A DNA stretch of 64,000 bases, taken from positions 1 through 64,000 of the forward strand of contig CALOEW010000031.1 in NCBI GenBank assembly GCA_942492445.1. Reading direction: 5' to 3'. Origin of the DNA: NORP240 sp942492445. Lineage in GTDB: Bacteria > Pseudomonadota > Gammaproteobacteria > Pseudomonadales > Pseudohongiellaceae. Each line of letters opens with the position of its first letter. The first letter of the stretch is position 1. The position numbers and the translations under genes were made by a program. Of the stretch, positions 43,548 through 52,829 are shown piece by piece. The notes under the pieces were generated by a model, which worked only from the letters and a program-made list of their open reading frames with translations, was not told the DNA's origin and did no database searches.

Positions 43548-46061
43548 TTAAAAGCGGTAATCAACCTGAAAACTGAACTCCCGCCCCTCGTTATAAGCAT
43601 TTGCGATTCGACCACCCTGGGTAATTTCCTTATCTTCGTCCAGGATATTCTTGGCCTTGGCGGTAATTCGCCAGTTGTTATTAAGCTCGCGGATGAAGAC
43701 AAAATTCAATTCGCCAAAATCCTCTTCAATGAGATCAGGTGCTCCCTCTATCCCCACCTCTCCGATCCGGTCTCCGAAGTAGTGATACAGCAATGTGGCG
43801 GTGGTACCGGAAAAAGGCTCGTAGCCAATCTGCAGATTGAACAACAGGTCAGACTGACCCTGCAACGACCTGCTGGTGGTGGTGAGAACCCCCCGATCTT
43901 CCGGCGCTATCTCAACATTTGAATCAATGTATGCCACATTGGCCTGCACGTAAAAATCCGGGCCTATCCCGCCAAGGAAATCATTGCCCAGAAAATCGAG
44001 GCGCTTGTAGATTTCGTATTCAACCCCCTGGTTTTCTGCTGAAGAGGCGTTGATGTAGGTCGAGGCACGGGTCGTCGCGCTGAAAATCGATGATTCGATG
44101 GGATTGGTGAACTCTTTGTAGAAGAGGCCCAGAGACATGTAGTCGCTGAATGCGAAGTACCACTCCCAGCGAAAATCGTAATTCTTGATCGATGTTATCT
44201 GCAGATCCGGGTTCCCGATAATCGACCTGCCCGTGATCGGGTTGGTGAAAGCGGATGTGGACAGCTCCCGGAAATCCGGCCGTGACACAGTTTCACTGTA
44301 GGCCAGCCGAAACTGATGATCGTACTGAATGAACGTGGCGCTTAAGGCCGGTAGAAATTCAGATTTCTCCAGTTCGGCAACAACTTCCAGGTCAGGCCGG
44401 AACAGATCAAAGGTTCTGGTTGCCTGGCTGAAATCCTCCTGCCTGCCACCGAACGTAAAACGGAACCTGTCATCGAAATTGATTTCCACTTCCGCATAAA
44501 AGGCTTCCAGTTCACTTTCCGCGGTATAGCTGTCTGTGGGCCTGGTAATTTCAAGCAGTTCGAACCCTTCTGGCGAAATGTTCTCAGGACTCAGGATCTG
44601 TTCCAGGGGCATTCGCAGCAATTCAGGATTGTTGGCGATCGGCCCGGCAAAGCTGAAGCCGTAACGCCGGATTTCGGACTCGCGGTCTTTATTGTTCAGG
44701 ACATAGCCCGCTCTGGGTGTGATCATGGCGTTCATAGGGCCATAAAACACCATCGACAAATCCAGCCCGAAATCATCAACGGTATCGTCGAGGACGCTGA
44801 AACGGCGCAGATTACTGTCCGCCCGCGACGTCAGCTGACCGCCGTCATAGCGATACTCGCGATTATCCGGGGAGTCCCTTTCCGCCTTCATGTGGCTGTA
44901 TCGCCAGTTTATTCCAAGCTCGTTGAAGTCAGGAAAATAGTGGTCGCCCTGGATCTGATTGGTAAAAAGCTCCCGCTCCACCCATTCTATCTCGGTGATG
45001 TCGCCATCAGGTACATCCGATGTGAACCCGGTGGTTCTCGAAACTCGATCGTCGGTTTTGCGCAGTAGAACCGACGTGGTTCTCAGGTTGTGGTTCGGAT
45101 TTAAATCCAGTCCAACTGTTGCTATCCCGCTGAGATCGATGCTGTGCTCTGTCCCTACGAAGGTCAATCCCTCCTGCTGACGCAGTTCATTCACACCGGG
45201 AACCCAAAGATTCCGGGTAATCGTGTTGGTATCCCAGCCATTGGAGTAGTCGATCGCCCCCAGGTAATTGACACGCATGCCGTTGTCGCCGATGTCATGG
45301 TAGTTCCCCAACGAGGTGGAAAAATCGAAATTGGCCGGCATATCTTCCTCCCTGGGTTGGTATTCATTGCGGAATGCGCGGCCGAATTCCTGCAGTTGCT
45401 CCTCGGTAAAGCCCTCACCTGTGAACCGGCTGAACGGTCGAACACGAACTCCGTCTCCCGCTGCGGCATTGATGACTCCCGGAATTTGTCGGTGGCCGTC
45501 GTCCTTGCCCAGCCAGTCGGTGTCGCCACCGTTCATGGTATACCCTTTATCGAAGGTGGAACCCTGCACCATGCCGAGGGAACTGGTGATATTCCAGAAA
45601 AATTCATCAGTGGACTTCTTGGTGCGCAACTGCAACACGCCACCGCCGAATTCGCTGGGATACTGAGCAGAATACGTTTTCTGAACCAGGACGCTATCGA
45701 GAATCGCGGTCGGGAACAGATCCATAGGCACCACCCGGTTTATCGGTTCCGGACTGGGCAGAATCGCGCCATTCAACAGTGTCGTCGAGTATCGTTCTCC
45801 CAGGCCCCGCACATACACGTATTTGCCCCCGACTGTGCTGAGGCCCGAGATTCGTTTGAGTCCTTCGGCGATGTTGGCGTCACCGCTGCGGGTAAACTGC
45901 TCTTCGCCAATGACGTTGGAAATCTGGTCGGTCGCCCGCTTCTCGTCCGGAACGAACTGGCCAATGACAGAGATTTCCTGAATTTCGGGCGCTTGTTGGG
46001 CGCCAGCCATCGAACTGACAGCGGACGCAACGCACATGACCAGTAATTTTTTACGGGACAT
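43548..46061 (-). CDS. TonB-dependent outer-membrane receptor
   Basis: An 837-residue receptor: signal peptide ending AGA, a plug domain (about 30-150, with QISNVIGEEQFTRSGDANIAEGLKRI, KYVYVRGLGERYSTTLLNGAILPSPEP and VLVQKTYSAQYPSEFGGG), and a 22-strand-type barrel ending in Phe (VDYRF). The substrate is not evident from sequence. Four phased 7-bp half-sites resembling a PhoB box lie 45-85 bp upstream, and the upstream gene encodes a secreted beta-helix-like protein with its own such array, suggesting uptake of a phosphorus compound. GGAG precedes the ATG. Confidence 0.93.
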   Translation of the reverse strand: MSRKKLLVMCVASAVSSMAGAQQAPEIQEISVIGQFVPDEKRATDQISNVIGEEQFTRSGDANIAEGLKRISGLSTVGGKYVYVRGLGERYSTTLLNGAILPSPEPINRVVPMDLFPTAILDSVLVQKTYSAQYPSEFGGGVLQLRTKKSTDEFFWNITSSLGMVQGSTFDKGYTMNGGDTDWLGKDDGHRQIPGVINAAAGDGVRVRPFSRFTGEGFTEEQLQEFGRAFRNEYQPREEDMPANFDFSTSLGNYHDIGDNGMRVNYLGAIDYSNGWDTNTITRNLWVPGVNELRQQEGLTFVGTEHSIDLSGIATVGLDLNPNHNLRTTSVLLRKTDDRVSRTTGFTSDVPDGDITEIEWVERELFTNQIQGDHYFPDFNELGINWRYSHMKAERDSPDNREYRYDGGQLTSRADSNLRRFSVLDDTVDDFGLDLSMVFYGPMNAMITPRAGYVLNNKDRESEIRRYGFSFAGPIANNPELLRMPLEQILSPENISPEGFELLEITRPTDSYTAESELEAFYAEVEINFDDRFRFTFGGRQEDFSQATRTFDLFRPDLEVVAELEKSEFLPALSATFIQYDHQFRLAYSETVSRPDFRELSTSAFTNPITGRSIIGNPDLQITSIKNYDFRWEWYFAFSDYMSLGLFYKEFTNPIESSIFSATTRASTYINASSAENQGVEYEIYKRLDFLGNDFLGGIGPDFYVQANVAYIDSNVEIAPEDRGVLTTTSRSLQGQSDLLFNLQIGYEPFSGTTATLLYHYFGDRIGEVGIEGAPDLIEEDFGELNFVFIRELNNNWRITAKAKNILDEDKEITQGGRIANAYNEGREFSFQVDYRF

Positions 46062-46105
46062 CGAGTAACTCCAAGGAATCAGGTGGATTGGATCACGGGT
46101 ATGGT

Positions 46106-46145
46106 AGTCAGCTAATGTGACACTAATATGTCATCGTGGTGACAC
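46106..46145 (-). promoter_or_regulatory. Putative Pho box array upstream of the TonB receptor
   Basis: Minus strand half-sites GTGTCAC, ATGACAT, GTGTCAC and GCTGACT, each separated by exactly 4 bp (CACG, ATTA, ATTA). The 11-bp phasing and the TGTCA/TGACA core fit PhoB direct repeats (consensus near CTGTCAT). It ends 45 bp before the start codon. Confidence 0.75.
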
Positions 46146-46203
46146 GGGCATGAATTCAGATTCGAACCCGGCTACCGACAGCCGGGACTGCGGACTGCAG
46201 CCA

Positions 46204-46237
46204 CAAAAAAGAAAGGGTGCCGACGACACCCTTTCTT
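46204..46237 (-). terminator. Intrinsic terminator between the beta-helix gene and the TonB receptor gene
   Basis: Minus strand AAGAAAGGGTG/CACCCTTTCTT stem, 7-nt loop, followed by a T run. It separates the two genes into independent transcripts, consistent with each having its own Pho-like array. Confidence 0.85.
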
Positions 46238-46253
46238 CGATGGATTACTGTAC

Positions 46254-46428
46254 TAAGGAACCTCTGATCAAGTCCCACAACGCTCTGACCTTCAGGCGGG
46301 GCCTGTCGGGCGTCGCTGCTTCGTTGCCGTGCTTGGCAAGGGAGTGGCCATTCCCGGCGCACGGCGCCTTACAGCAACACCCGACAGACTCCCGCAGAGC
46401 ATTGTGTGACTTAACCAGAGGTTCCCTA
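46254..46428. repeat. Family B inverted-repeat element, complete copy
   Basis: A 175-bp non-coding element with imperfect terminal inverted repeats TAAGGAACCTCTGATCAAGT and TAGGGAACCTCTGGTTAAGT, and subterminal CTCTGCGGGAGTCTGTCGG-like inverted segments, able to form a long hairpin. It begins about 5 bp after the stop codon of the beta-helix gene. Related ends occur at 4783, 19492, 49356, 51273 and 52796. Confidence 0.8.
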
Positions 46429-46433
46429 ACCGG

Positions 46434-48320
46434 CTACTGGCCGATTGCAGCTTCGTAATCGAAGATCCATCCTTTGGTCCAGTCGGAGGTGTCATCCCTG
46501 ACGGAACCGATATAATCCACTTCGTCGAAAAATGAATCGTCGGGGATACTGGGAACGACCGAGTTGATGCCCCAGCCATTGGCCCAGCCGCTGGGACCAC
46601 CCAGATCGACAGTGCCGGAAGAGCTGTTTTGTTGAGCAATGAACCAGTTTGCGGTTGTGAAATCACTGCCGGCCGCCGAACTCGCTCCCTTCAGATCCGC
46701 AGCGCACGCCGGGGTGATCAGGCTGTTTTCCATTACCAGAGTGCCGTTCAACCCGGATATGTTGCCGTTATCCGTAGACAGATCAAAGGTGGGTTGCTTT
46801 CTGATCAGGATGCACCCCTCGGCACTGCCAGTTCCCGACGGGAACTGGCCGCCCACGACGGCGTTATAAAGCCGCATGCCGGTGCCTTCTTTCAACTCGA
46901 ACGCGTGGCCGGAGTCTTTCATACCCAGTGACCCGACACAGGTGAAATTGGATACCGTCGGTATGGACCGGGGTTGCGCAATATTATTGGCTTCCAGAGT
47001 ATCCGCCTCGATGCAGTTGTCACCGGAGGTGGTCATCTTGACTACGACGTGCTGCAGGTTGCCGCTCCAGCCCAGGGTCCAGTCGATGGCATCATCGTCC
47101 ACACCGGTCACCACAAGGTGTTTGGCACGGGCGGTACCACCATAGAATTCGACACCATCGTCTGCGCCGTTATGAATGTTGACGTAGTCGATATTGGTTT
47201 TGGAACCCACAGCCTGAAGTGCCAGGGCATTCAACTCGTCAGTTTCGTTGAAGATCTGGCCGGCATAGCGAATCTGCAGGTAAGTGAGAGACCCACTGTC
47301 GTCTTCCAGATTGACATTTTCCAGGCCACCGCCGAATTCGCCAGTATCCCCTTCGCCGTTCTCGATGCCACTGGTGTTGTTCAACCTTGACTGGCCGTTG
47401 ATAATCAGTCCACCCCACAGGGCACGGTCATTCAGTGGATCGATATCGTCGGACCCTTTTTCATCGAACTCCGAGGTCATAATGATCGGATTGTCCGGCG
47501 TGCCGTTGGCCATGATGCGGGCACTGCGGTCAATAAGCAGGAAGGACTCGGTGTTACCTACAATTGTGGTACCGGCATCGATGGTAAGCGTAATCTTGTC
47601 TTCGTTGGCGGTGAAGTCCTGGGAACCGATTCGTACCGACCCGTCAAGAAAGTAGACGTTGTTAGCCGTCAGGTGGGTATCCTGGGTGATCGAGGATTCG
47701 CCCGCACCTGCACCTGCAATCACGCAGACCGGCTTGCCATTGAATTGAACCGGGCTGGAGCTTGTGTTCGCAGGACAACCCGGCGTCGGCGGTTCGGATA
47801 TGGAAAACTGAACGGGTTCACCGGTGAAAGTCAGAGTCTGCAGGTTGTTACCGGTCGTGTAGGCGATAAATGCCGAAAACGTAATGTCGGTGAGATTGGT
47901 GTCCTCGCCGATCAGACCGTCCAGGATTGCAACATGCTCTTCGGCTTCCAGAGTTTTGGTGGTATAGGAATAAAGGGTATTTTCCAGATCGGCCAGATCC
48001 ACAGGCAACCAGATGCCGCCGGAAACCCGGCTGAATACACCGACTCCAGGCACGTCCAGAGCAACGATTATACTGCCTTCCTTGCCGACATCCGCCGGGT
48101 CAGGTTTAAGTGTGGCAACCACGTCGACCGCGTCGGCAGCCGGTATCTGTTTCAGGTAGCTTGCACCACCATTGTTGGTGGCTCCCCCCATAAACTGTGC
48201 ACCTGGCCTGAAGCCGACTGCAGGGAGTGAGGGTTGTTCAGCTGCCTGTGTAGCCATCGTGGATACACCCATTGCCACACCAAGGGCGATCGCACTCATC
48301 TTTCTGGATTGGAATTTCAT
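46434..48320 (-). CDS. Secreted beta-helix-like protein, probably phosphate-regulated
   Basis: About 628 residues with a signal peptide ending TQA. The C-terminal two-thirds has short repeating strands with Asp, Gly and Asn turns (SFLLIDRSARIMANGTPDNPI, WGGLIINGQSRLNN, LNALALQAVGSKTNIDYVNI, HNGADDGVEFYGGTARAKHLV), suggesting a right-handed parallel beta-helix. Single Cys pairs (CPANTS ... VCVIAG; DNC ... FTC) may form disulfides. The ATG at 48320 follows AAGGAG. I do not know the function; its position ahead of a TonB receptor and its Pho-like promoter suggest a partner in phosphorus acquisition, such as a surface or periplasmic binding protein. Confidence 0.8.
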   Translation of the reverse strand: MKFQSRKMSAIALGVAMGVSTMATQAAEQPSLPAVGFRPGAQFMGGATNNGGASYLKQIPAADAVDVVATLKPDPADVGKEGSIIVALDVPGVGVFSRVSGGIWLPVDLADLENTLYSYTTKTLEAEEHVAILDGLIGEDTNLTDITFSAFIAYTTGNNLQTLTFTGEPVQFSISEPPTPGCPANTSSSPVQFNGKPVCVIAGAGAGESSITQDTHLTANNVYFLDGSVRIGSQDFTANEDKITLTIDAGTTIVGNTESFLLIDRSARIMANGTPDNPIIMTSEFDEKGSDDIDPLNDRALWGGLIINGQSRLNNTSGIENGEGDTGEFGGGLENVNLEDDSGSLTYLQIRYAGQIFNETDELNALALQAVGSKTNIDYVNIHNGADDGVEFYGGTARAKHLVVTGVDDDAIDWTLGWSGNLQHVVVKMTTSGDNCIEADTLEANNIAQPRSIPTVSNFTCVGSLGMKDSGHAFELKEGTGMRLYNAVVGGQFPSGTGSAEGCILIRKQPTFDLSTDNGNISGLNGTLVMENSLITPACAADLKGASSAAGSDFTTANWFIAQQNSSSGTVDLGGPSGWANGWGINSVVPSIPDDSFFDEVDYIGSVRDDTSDWTKGWIFDYEAAIGQ

Positions 48321-48391
48321 TGTCACTCCTTAAGCTCAAGAGAGGGGTCAATCAAAGGACTGCAATAGTAAGAAGCGGATATTTCAATTCC

Positions 48392-48420
48392 CTGACACTT
48401 TTATTACATTTTTGTTACCG
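48392..48420 (-). promoter_or_regulatory. Putative Pho box array upstream of the beta-helix gene
   Basis: Minus strand half-sites CGGTAAC, ATGTAAT and GTGTCAG, each separated by AAAA, giving the 11-bp phasing and A-rich spacers of PhoB sites; 72-100 bp ahead of the ATG. It lies in the divergent intergenic region and could also act on the 2OG oxygenase gene. Confidence 0.75.
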
Positions 48421-48569
48421 TGCTGGTGCCACGCCTGACCAGACCGCCGCTGATGGCTTTCCCGAACGTTTGCTTCACAGCTCAATTGCTGCCTTAATCC
48501 CGTTGCTCTGTTTCCTGGCGAGCGGAATTGTCATATAACGTCAATGACAACACATTGAGATTGACGGCG

Positions 48570-49256
48570 ATGAACGATTCCAAGACCCCTTACAACTTTC
48601 GCACCCGGGCCCAGCCCATCGCCCTTTTCGAAACCCCTATTGCGTACTGTCAGCTCACCGACGGGGAACAGTTTCTAGAGGATCTGGAAGCGGTGGTTCG
48701 CGACCGGCACGGAAAGGACTCCGGGATTAAGCGCTCCAATATCGGCGGCTGGCATTCCGATACCCGGATGTTGGACTGGGGCGGCGAGCCGGCCCGGAAG
48801 CTGGGGCAGACTGTGATCAACATTGCCAGGCGCATGACGCATTTCAAGGGAAGCTCGCCGGATGCCTTCGACTGGACACTGCAGATGTGGGCGAACATCA
48901 CCCCCAGAGGCGGAATGAACGACATGCACGTGCATCCGGGCAACCTCTGGGCTGCGGTACTCTACCTGGACATGGGGAGAGAGACGCACGGGAAAGCCAG
49001 CGGGGCTGGCGGAAATTTTTTCGTTGAGGATCCACGCTTCCCCATGAACGTGATGCGAAATACCGGAATGCGTCTGATCGGAACGGACGGTAAACCGCAG
49101 GATGTGCAGTCAGAATTCACCCTGCAACGTGGCGACATCGTGGTGTTTCCCGCGTGGTTACGCCATGGTGTTCGCCCCTACACGGGCAATCGGGAACGAA
49201 TTTCCATTGCCGTGAATATCGATGCCATACGCAGGGCATCCGGCATCATCGAATGA
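48570..49256 (+). CDS. Putative 2OG-Fe(II) oxygenase (TIGR02466-like)
   Basis: 228 residues from the ATG at 48570. A double-stranded beta-helix oxygenase is suggested by the pattern NDMHVHPGNLWAAVLYLD (metal-site His about 120-122), GDIVVFPAWLRHGVRP (distal His about 199) and NRERISIAVNI (2-oxoglutarate-binding Arg about 210). This resembles the TIGR02466 family, whose substrates are mostly unknown. It is divergent from the beta-helix gene with which it shares a 250-bp intergenic region. A TTG-started extension of 14 codons is possible. Confidence 0.8.
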   Translation: MNDSKTPYNFRTRAQPIALFETPIAYCQLTDGEQFLEDLEAVVRDRHGKDSGIKRSNIGGWHSDTRMLDWGGEPARKLGQTVINIARRMTHFKGSSPDAFDWTLQMWANITPRGGMNDMHVHPGNLWAAVLYLDMGRETHGKASGAGGNFFVEDPRFPMNVMRNTGMRLIGTDGKPQDVQSEFTLQRGDIVVFPAWLRHGVRPYTGNRERISIAVNIDAIRRASGIIE

Positions 49257-49641
49257 CGGAGTACCTGCCAGTCTGACTGTCTGGTTATCTGGCTGCCTCC
49301 CAGCCTCGCCACAGGCTGTCACAATGCAACCGCTACCGGCCCGATTCTGCAATCGGCGGCTCGGCAACTTACAGCAGAAACCGACAGACTCCCGCGGAGC
49401 AGTGCCCTGATTGAGGAGAGATTCCTAAGGTTCTTGGGATTTGAATCGTTAATACTAATTAGCGGCAGTATTTTCCGACCGGTTGGAATCCTCTAAATTT
49501 GTCACTGCTGGCACAGATCAAGCACAAACCTCTGACTGCGTTGCGGGCTACTTTCACGATGGAAGGGCAGACAAAAGCAGCAGGTAGTCAGTTTTTCCAC
49601 AACATCGTGGGTTCAACGCGAATATGACTGGGAGCAGTTCT
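49257..49641. other. Intergenic region with family B half-element
   Basis: No gene is supported. 49356-49429 matches the right half of the family B element; the remainder shows nothing I can name. The promoter of the fibre gene should lie in 49440-49630. Confidence 0.5.
49356..49429. repeat. Family B element, right-half copy
   Basis: CTTACAGCAG, CCGACAGACTCCCGC, GGAGCAGTG and an eroded GAGAGATTCCTA end match the right half of the element at 46254-46428 at about 75-80 percent by eye. Confidence 0.65.
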
Positions 49642-51064
49642 ATGCAAAACACTACTACATGGATCAGGTTTTTTAATGTGGCCTCGCTGATCCTTCTGGC
49701 TCTGGTGATGCAAGGCCGACTGCACGCACAATCCGCCTATCTGGATGATGAAATCCTCACCATTGTAGCGCTGGAAAGTGGGAATGAATTCATCCGTATC
49801 GAACTGGAGCAGGTCAATGACCAGCCTGCTGAGTTCCAATTGCTCGGATTGGCGAATGCAACCGATGTGGAGCAGGACGAAGTCAGCGTGTTCGACGGCA
49901 GCACTATCACCACCCCTCTCATCATACTGAATGGCGTGTCGTTCACTGCAGATTTCGTCCTGGCCAGCCTTACCCCCCCCATACTGCGCTTGAACGCATT
50001 GCGCCCCGTAGGTCAGGGAGCAGGATTTGCGGACATCGCAACTCTCCTTGAGCTGGCCGGGGAGCCTGGGCCTCAGGGCCCTCCCGGACCTCCGGGTCCT
50101 CCAGGGGCCCCAGGGGCTGCAGGGACCACAAGGGCCATCAGGAGCAGTTTCCCAGGAAACCCTGGATCGGCTGACGGAATTGGAGACCATAGTCGTTGCC
50201 CTCCAGGAGCAGCTTGATACCGCCAACAGCCTGCTTGCTGCAATTGATCCGGACGGGGTATTGGCCATGTTTTCCAGGGATGGTGATGACCTTTATCTTA
50301 CCGGGGCCAATCTGCATGTGACCAATGGTACGGGTAACACGGCAACCACAAACAGTCTGGGTAACCTGATCATCGGTTATAACGAACTACGCACGCTCTC
50401 CGGCAACGATCGCAGCGGTTCCCATATGCTGGTGGTTGGGACACGCAATAATTTCAGTAGCTATGGAGGCTTAGTGGTCGGTTCGGAAAATATGGCTTCT
50501 GGTCCTTATTCCTCTGTCGGTGGCGGCCAGGGTAATACCGCGAGTGGTGGCTATGCCTCGGCAACCGGTGGCAGGGACAACCTGGCGAGCGGAGACTACT
50601 CGTCAGTGACTGGCGGCACAACCAACGCGGCCATAAACGCGCATTCCTCAGTAACCGGCGGCACCGACAACGAAGCCAGTGGCGAAGAGTCTTCGGTGGT
50701 CGGCGGCTCCAACAACATTGCAAGCGGCCGTGAAGCGACAGTAACCGGTGGCTCCAACAACATTGCGGCTGGTCGCAATGCGTCAGTGAGTGGTGGCAGC
50801 TTCAACGAGGCGATCGGCGCCTTTTCCTCGGTAAGTGGCGGCACAGAGAATGCGGCAACGAGCAGCGAATCTTCTGTGAGCGGCGGAACTGAAAACGAAG
50901 CAAGTGGTGTCTGGTCCTCGGTTGCCGGCGGCCGTTCCAATGAAGCAAGTGGTGACTCTGCCACGGTGAATGGTGGATCCAACAACCTGGCAAGTGGACT
51001 TAATGCTTCAGTGAGCGGTGGCACCGGTCTGGAAGCGGATCTGAGCAATCAGGTGCTGCCATAG
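49642..51064 (+). CDS. Secreted collagen-like / YadA-head-like repeat protein, one frameshift
   Basis: From the ATG at 49642 (GGGAG upstream): signal peptide ending LHA, an N-terminal domain of about 120 residues, then collagen-type Gly-X-Y triplets (GPQGPPGPPGPPGAPGAAG). The frame is lost near 50123-50130 and resumes one frame on as GPQGLQGPQGPSG-type and QETLDRLTELETIVVALQEQL, a short coiled coil. The rest is eleven to twelve 15-residue repeats of the form N-x-A-S-G-x-x-S-S-V-x-G-G-x-x, resembling YadA/Hep-Hag head repeats. No membrane anchor follows; the protein ends at NQVLP. It probably forms a trimeric secreted fibre. The break is likely a sequencing error in a GC-rich repeat. Confidence 0.8.
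50517..51036. repeat. 45-bp coding repeats
   Basis: Eleven to twelve diverged direct repeats with a 45-bp period, each coding one 15-residue head repeat of the fibre protein. Codon differences between units show that they are old rather than freshly amplified. Confidence 0.8.
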
Positions 51065-51479
51065 CAGTACGCCGGTTTCGTCGCACAGCCTTGACGGGCC
51101 GACGCATACCGGCGTCAATGCGCCTCGCCAGCAGACTAATCTGCTGGCCGGCGCGTTGCTGGACTTAATCAGAAAAAACCAGATCTGAGTTGCCGGGAAG
51201 AGTTCCTTAACAAATCAGACCAGCCGCCAGAATGTCCCAATCCCTACCCCAATTGTAGTTAATTCAGACAGTTAGGGAACCTCTGTAACGCCTGGCATCT
51301 GTATCCCCTGGCAAAGGGACACGCTGCGAGTCTGGAAGCGACTCTGTTGCGCCGCGTCGTCAAACGGCGGTACCCGCCCGGACAAGGGTGAAACTCGACA
51401 TTTTCCGGTTTAAAAGATACCTTTAACACCTTCTGGACGCCTTGCATTATTGATCCACCACCCAAAAGGGCCACTAACA
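51065..51479. other. Intergenic region with hairpin and family B end
   Basis: Holds a CCAGCAGA/TCTGCTGG hairpin (about 51123-51141) behind the fibre gene and a family B end TAGGGAACCTCTG at 51273-51285. No gene is supported; the hydrolase promoter should be in the last 150 bp. Confidence 0.5.
51273..51285. repeat. Family B repeat end, fragment
   Basis: TAGGGAACCTCTG matches the terminal 13 bp of the family B element exactly; no further match is seen. Confidence 0.5.
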
Positions 51480-52778
51480 ATGAATAAAAAATTCCTGTCG
51501 ATTTTTCTTACGGCGGTAACGGTTTTCTACGTTACTGTTTCATCCGCCGATGATCACCTGCCAATTGTCAGCCCCGAAGAGGTCGGCTTTTCTTCAGAGC
51601 AGTTAAACAAAATAGAAAGTTACTTTGCCGGCCGAGTCGAGCGCGGCGAGATTGCCGGAATAGTTACACTGGTGGCACGTAAGGGGAAAATTGCCCATTT
51701 CAGTGCCGTAGGCTACCAGGATACCGAGCAGCGCATTCCCATGGCAAAGGATTCCATCTTCCGCATCTACTCGATGACCAAGCCGATTGCCACCACGGCG
51801 CTGATGCAGCTTTACCAGGATGGCCTGTTCCAGATGAACGACCCGCTGTCCAAGTTCATTCCTGAGTTTGCCAACCTGCGCGTGCTGCTAAACCCCAACG
51901 GCCCACTGGACGAGACCGTCGCCATGGACCGCGAGCCGACGATACAGGACATTCTTCGTCATACTGCCGGTTTCTCCCACTGCCTCGGAAACAGCGATTA
52001 TGACAAGGAATGCATCGGTCTTGGAGTCTTTAATCCAGAAACCTCACTGGCGGAGATGATGACCGCCCTGTCCCGCCTGCCCCTGATGAATCAGCCGGGT
52101 TCCCAGTATCGGTACAGTGTGGGTCCTGATGTGGCATTGCGCCTGGTGGAAGTCATCTCCGGCATGCCGGCAGACGAGTACCTTGAGGAGCGGGTGTTCG
52201 AGCCCCTGGGCATGGATGAGACCGGATACTGGGTGGGTCCCGACAGGGTAAGTCGACTGTCGCCTATTCACTGGCTGAAAGATGGCGAACTGGTCCCCCT
52301 CGACGAAGATCACGGCCAGCCTCAGGGTGGCGCCCTTTCGCAACCGTGGTCGGCCAACAGCTACACCTTTGATCAGGACTACAAAGGTGGCAGCCTGGGG
52401 CTGTTGTCCACGGCGACAGACTACTGGCGTTTCGCCCAGGCCATGCTCAATGGCGGGGTGTTGGACGGACAACGCATACTCGGCTCCGGAACTGTCGATT
52501 TCATGGCCAGAAATCACCTGACTCCACAACAACGGCAGACCTTCAGTCCTGCACTTGGATTCGGTCTCGGATTTGCGACCATTGAGGATCCAGCCGGCGC
52601 CGGATACCCCTCCAATAGTGGTAATTTTTACTGGTCGGGTGCTGCCGCAACCAATTTCTGGATCGACCCGACCGAAGAAATCGTCGTGGTCGCGATGACG
52701 CAACACATGGGGGTCAGGGGAACCGGGGCGCTGCGAGGCGAATTGAGTGCTCTGGTGTATGGCGCCCTGACAGATTGA
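51480..52778 (+). CDS. Serine hydrolase of the beta-lactamase (class C / esterase) fold
   Basis: 432 residues with an N-terminal signal peptide (about 1-22). The active-site SxxK tetrad is SMTK at 98-101 and YSVG near residue 215 takes the place of the Tyr-x-Asn motif; a C-terminal FYWSGAAATNFWIDP segment corresponds to the KTG-equivalent region with Ser-Gly-Ala. This fits the AmpC-like esterase/D-aminopeptidase group (COG1680), not a dedicated antibiotic-resistance enzyme. Substrate unknown. ATG with AAGGG upstream is preferred over a start 10 codons earlier. Confidence 0.9.
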   Translation: MNKKFLSIFLTAVTVFYVTVSSADDHLPIVSPEEVGFSSEQLNKIESYFAGRVERGEIAGIVTLVARKGKIAHFSAVGYQDTEQRIPMAKDSIFRIYSMTKPIATTALMQLYQDGLFQMNDPLSKFIPEFANLRVLLNPNGPLDETVAMDREPTIQDILRHTAGFSHCLGNSDYDKECIGLGVFNPETSLAEMMTALSRLPLMNQPGSQYRYSVGPDVALRLVEVISGMPADEYLEERVFEPLGMDETGYWVGPDRVSRLSPIHWLKDGELVPLDEDHGQPQGGALSQPWSANSYTFDQDYKGGSLGLLSTATDYWRFAQAMLNGGVLDGQRILGSGTVDFMARNHLTPQQRQTFSPALGFGLGFATIEDPAGAGYPSNSGNFYWSGAAATNFWIDPTEEIVVVAMTQHMGVRGTGALRGELSALVYGALTD

Positions 52779-52795
52779 TCTGTAAAAGTCCCACC

Positions 52796-52825
52796 AGGGA
52801 ACCTCTGCCTGATCAGAGGTTCCTC
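52796..52825. repeat. Minimal family B palindrome
   Basis: AGGGAACCTCTG, a 6-bp loop and CAGAGGTTCCTC: both family B ends joined almost directly. It begins 17 bp after the hydrolase stop codon and can form a hairpin in RNA from either strand. Confidence 0.7.
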
Positions 52826-52829
52826 AATC

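Noticed and set aside
49588..50268. A 226-residue minus-strand frame
   Set aside because: Antisense to the fibre gene, with composition created by the Gly-Pro repeats.
50517..51036. Regular 45-bp direct repeats as a possible CRISPR array
   Set aside because: The units are contiguous, coding and diverged, with no unique spacers.
51480..52778. Antibiotic-resistance beta-lactamase
   Set aside because: SxxK is present but the Tyr-x-Asn and Lys-Thr-Gly motifs are not canonical; better seen as a COG1680-type esterase or peptidase.
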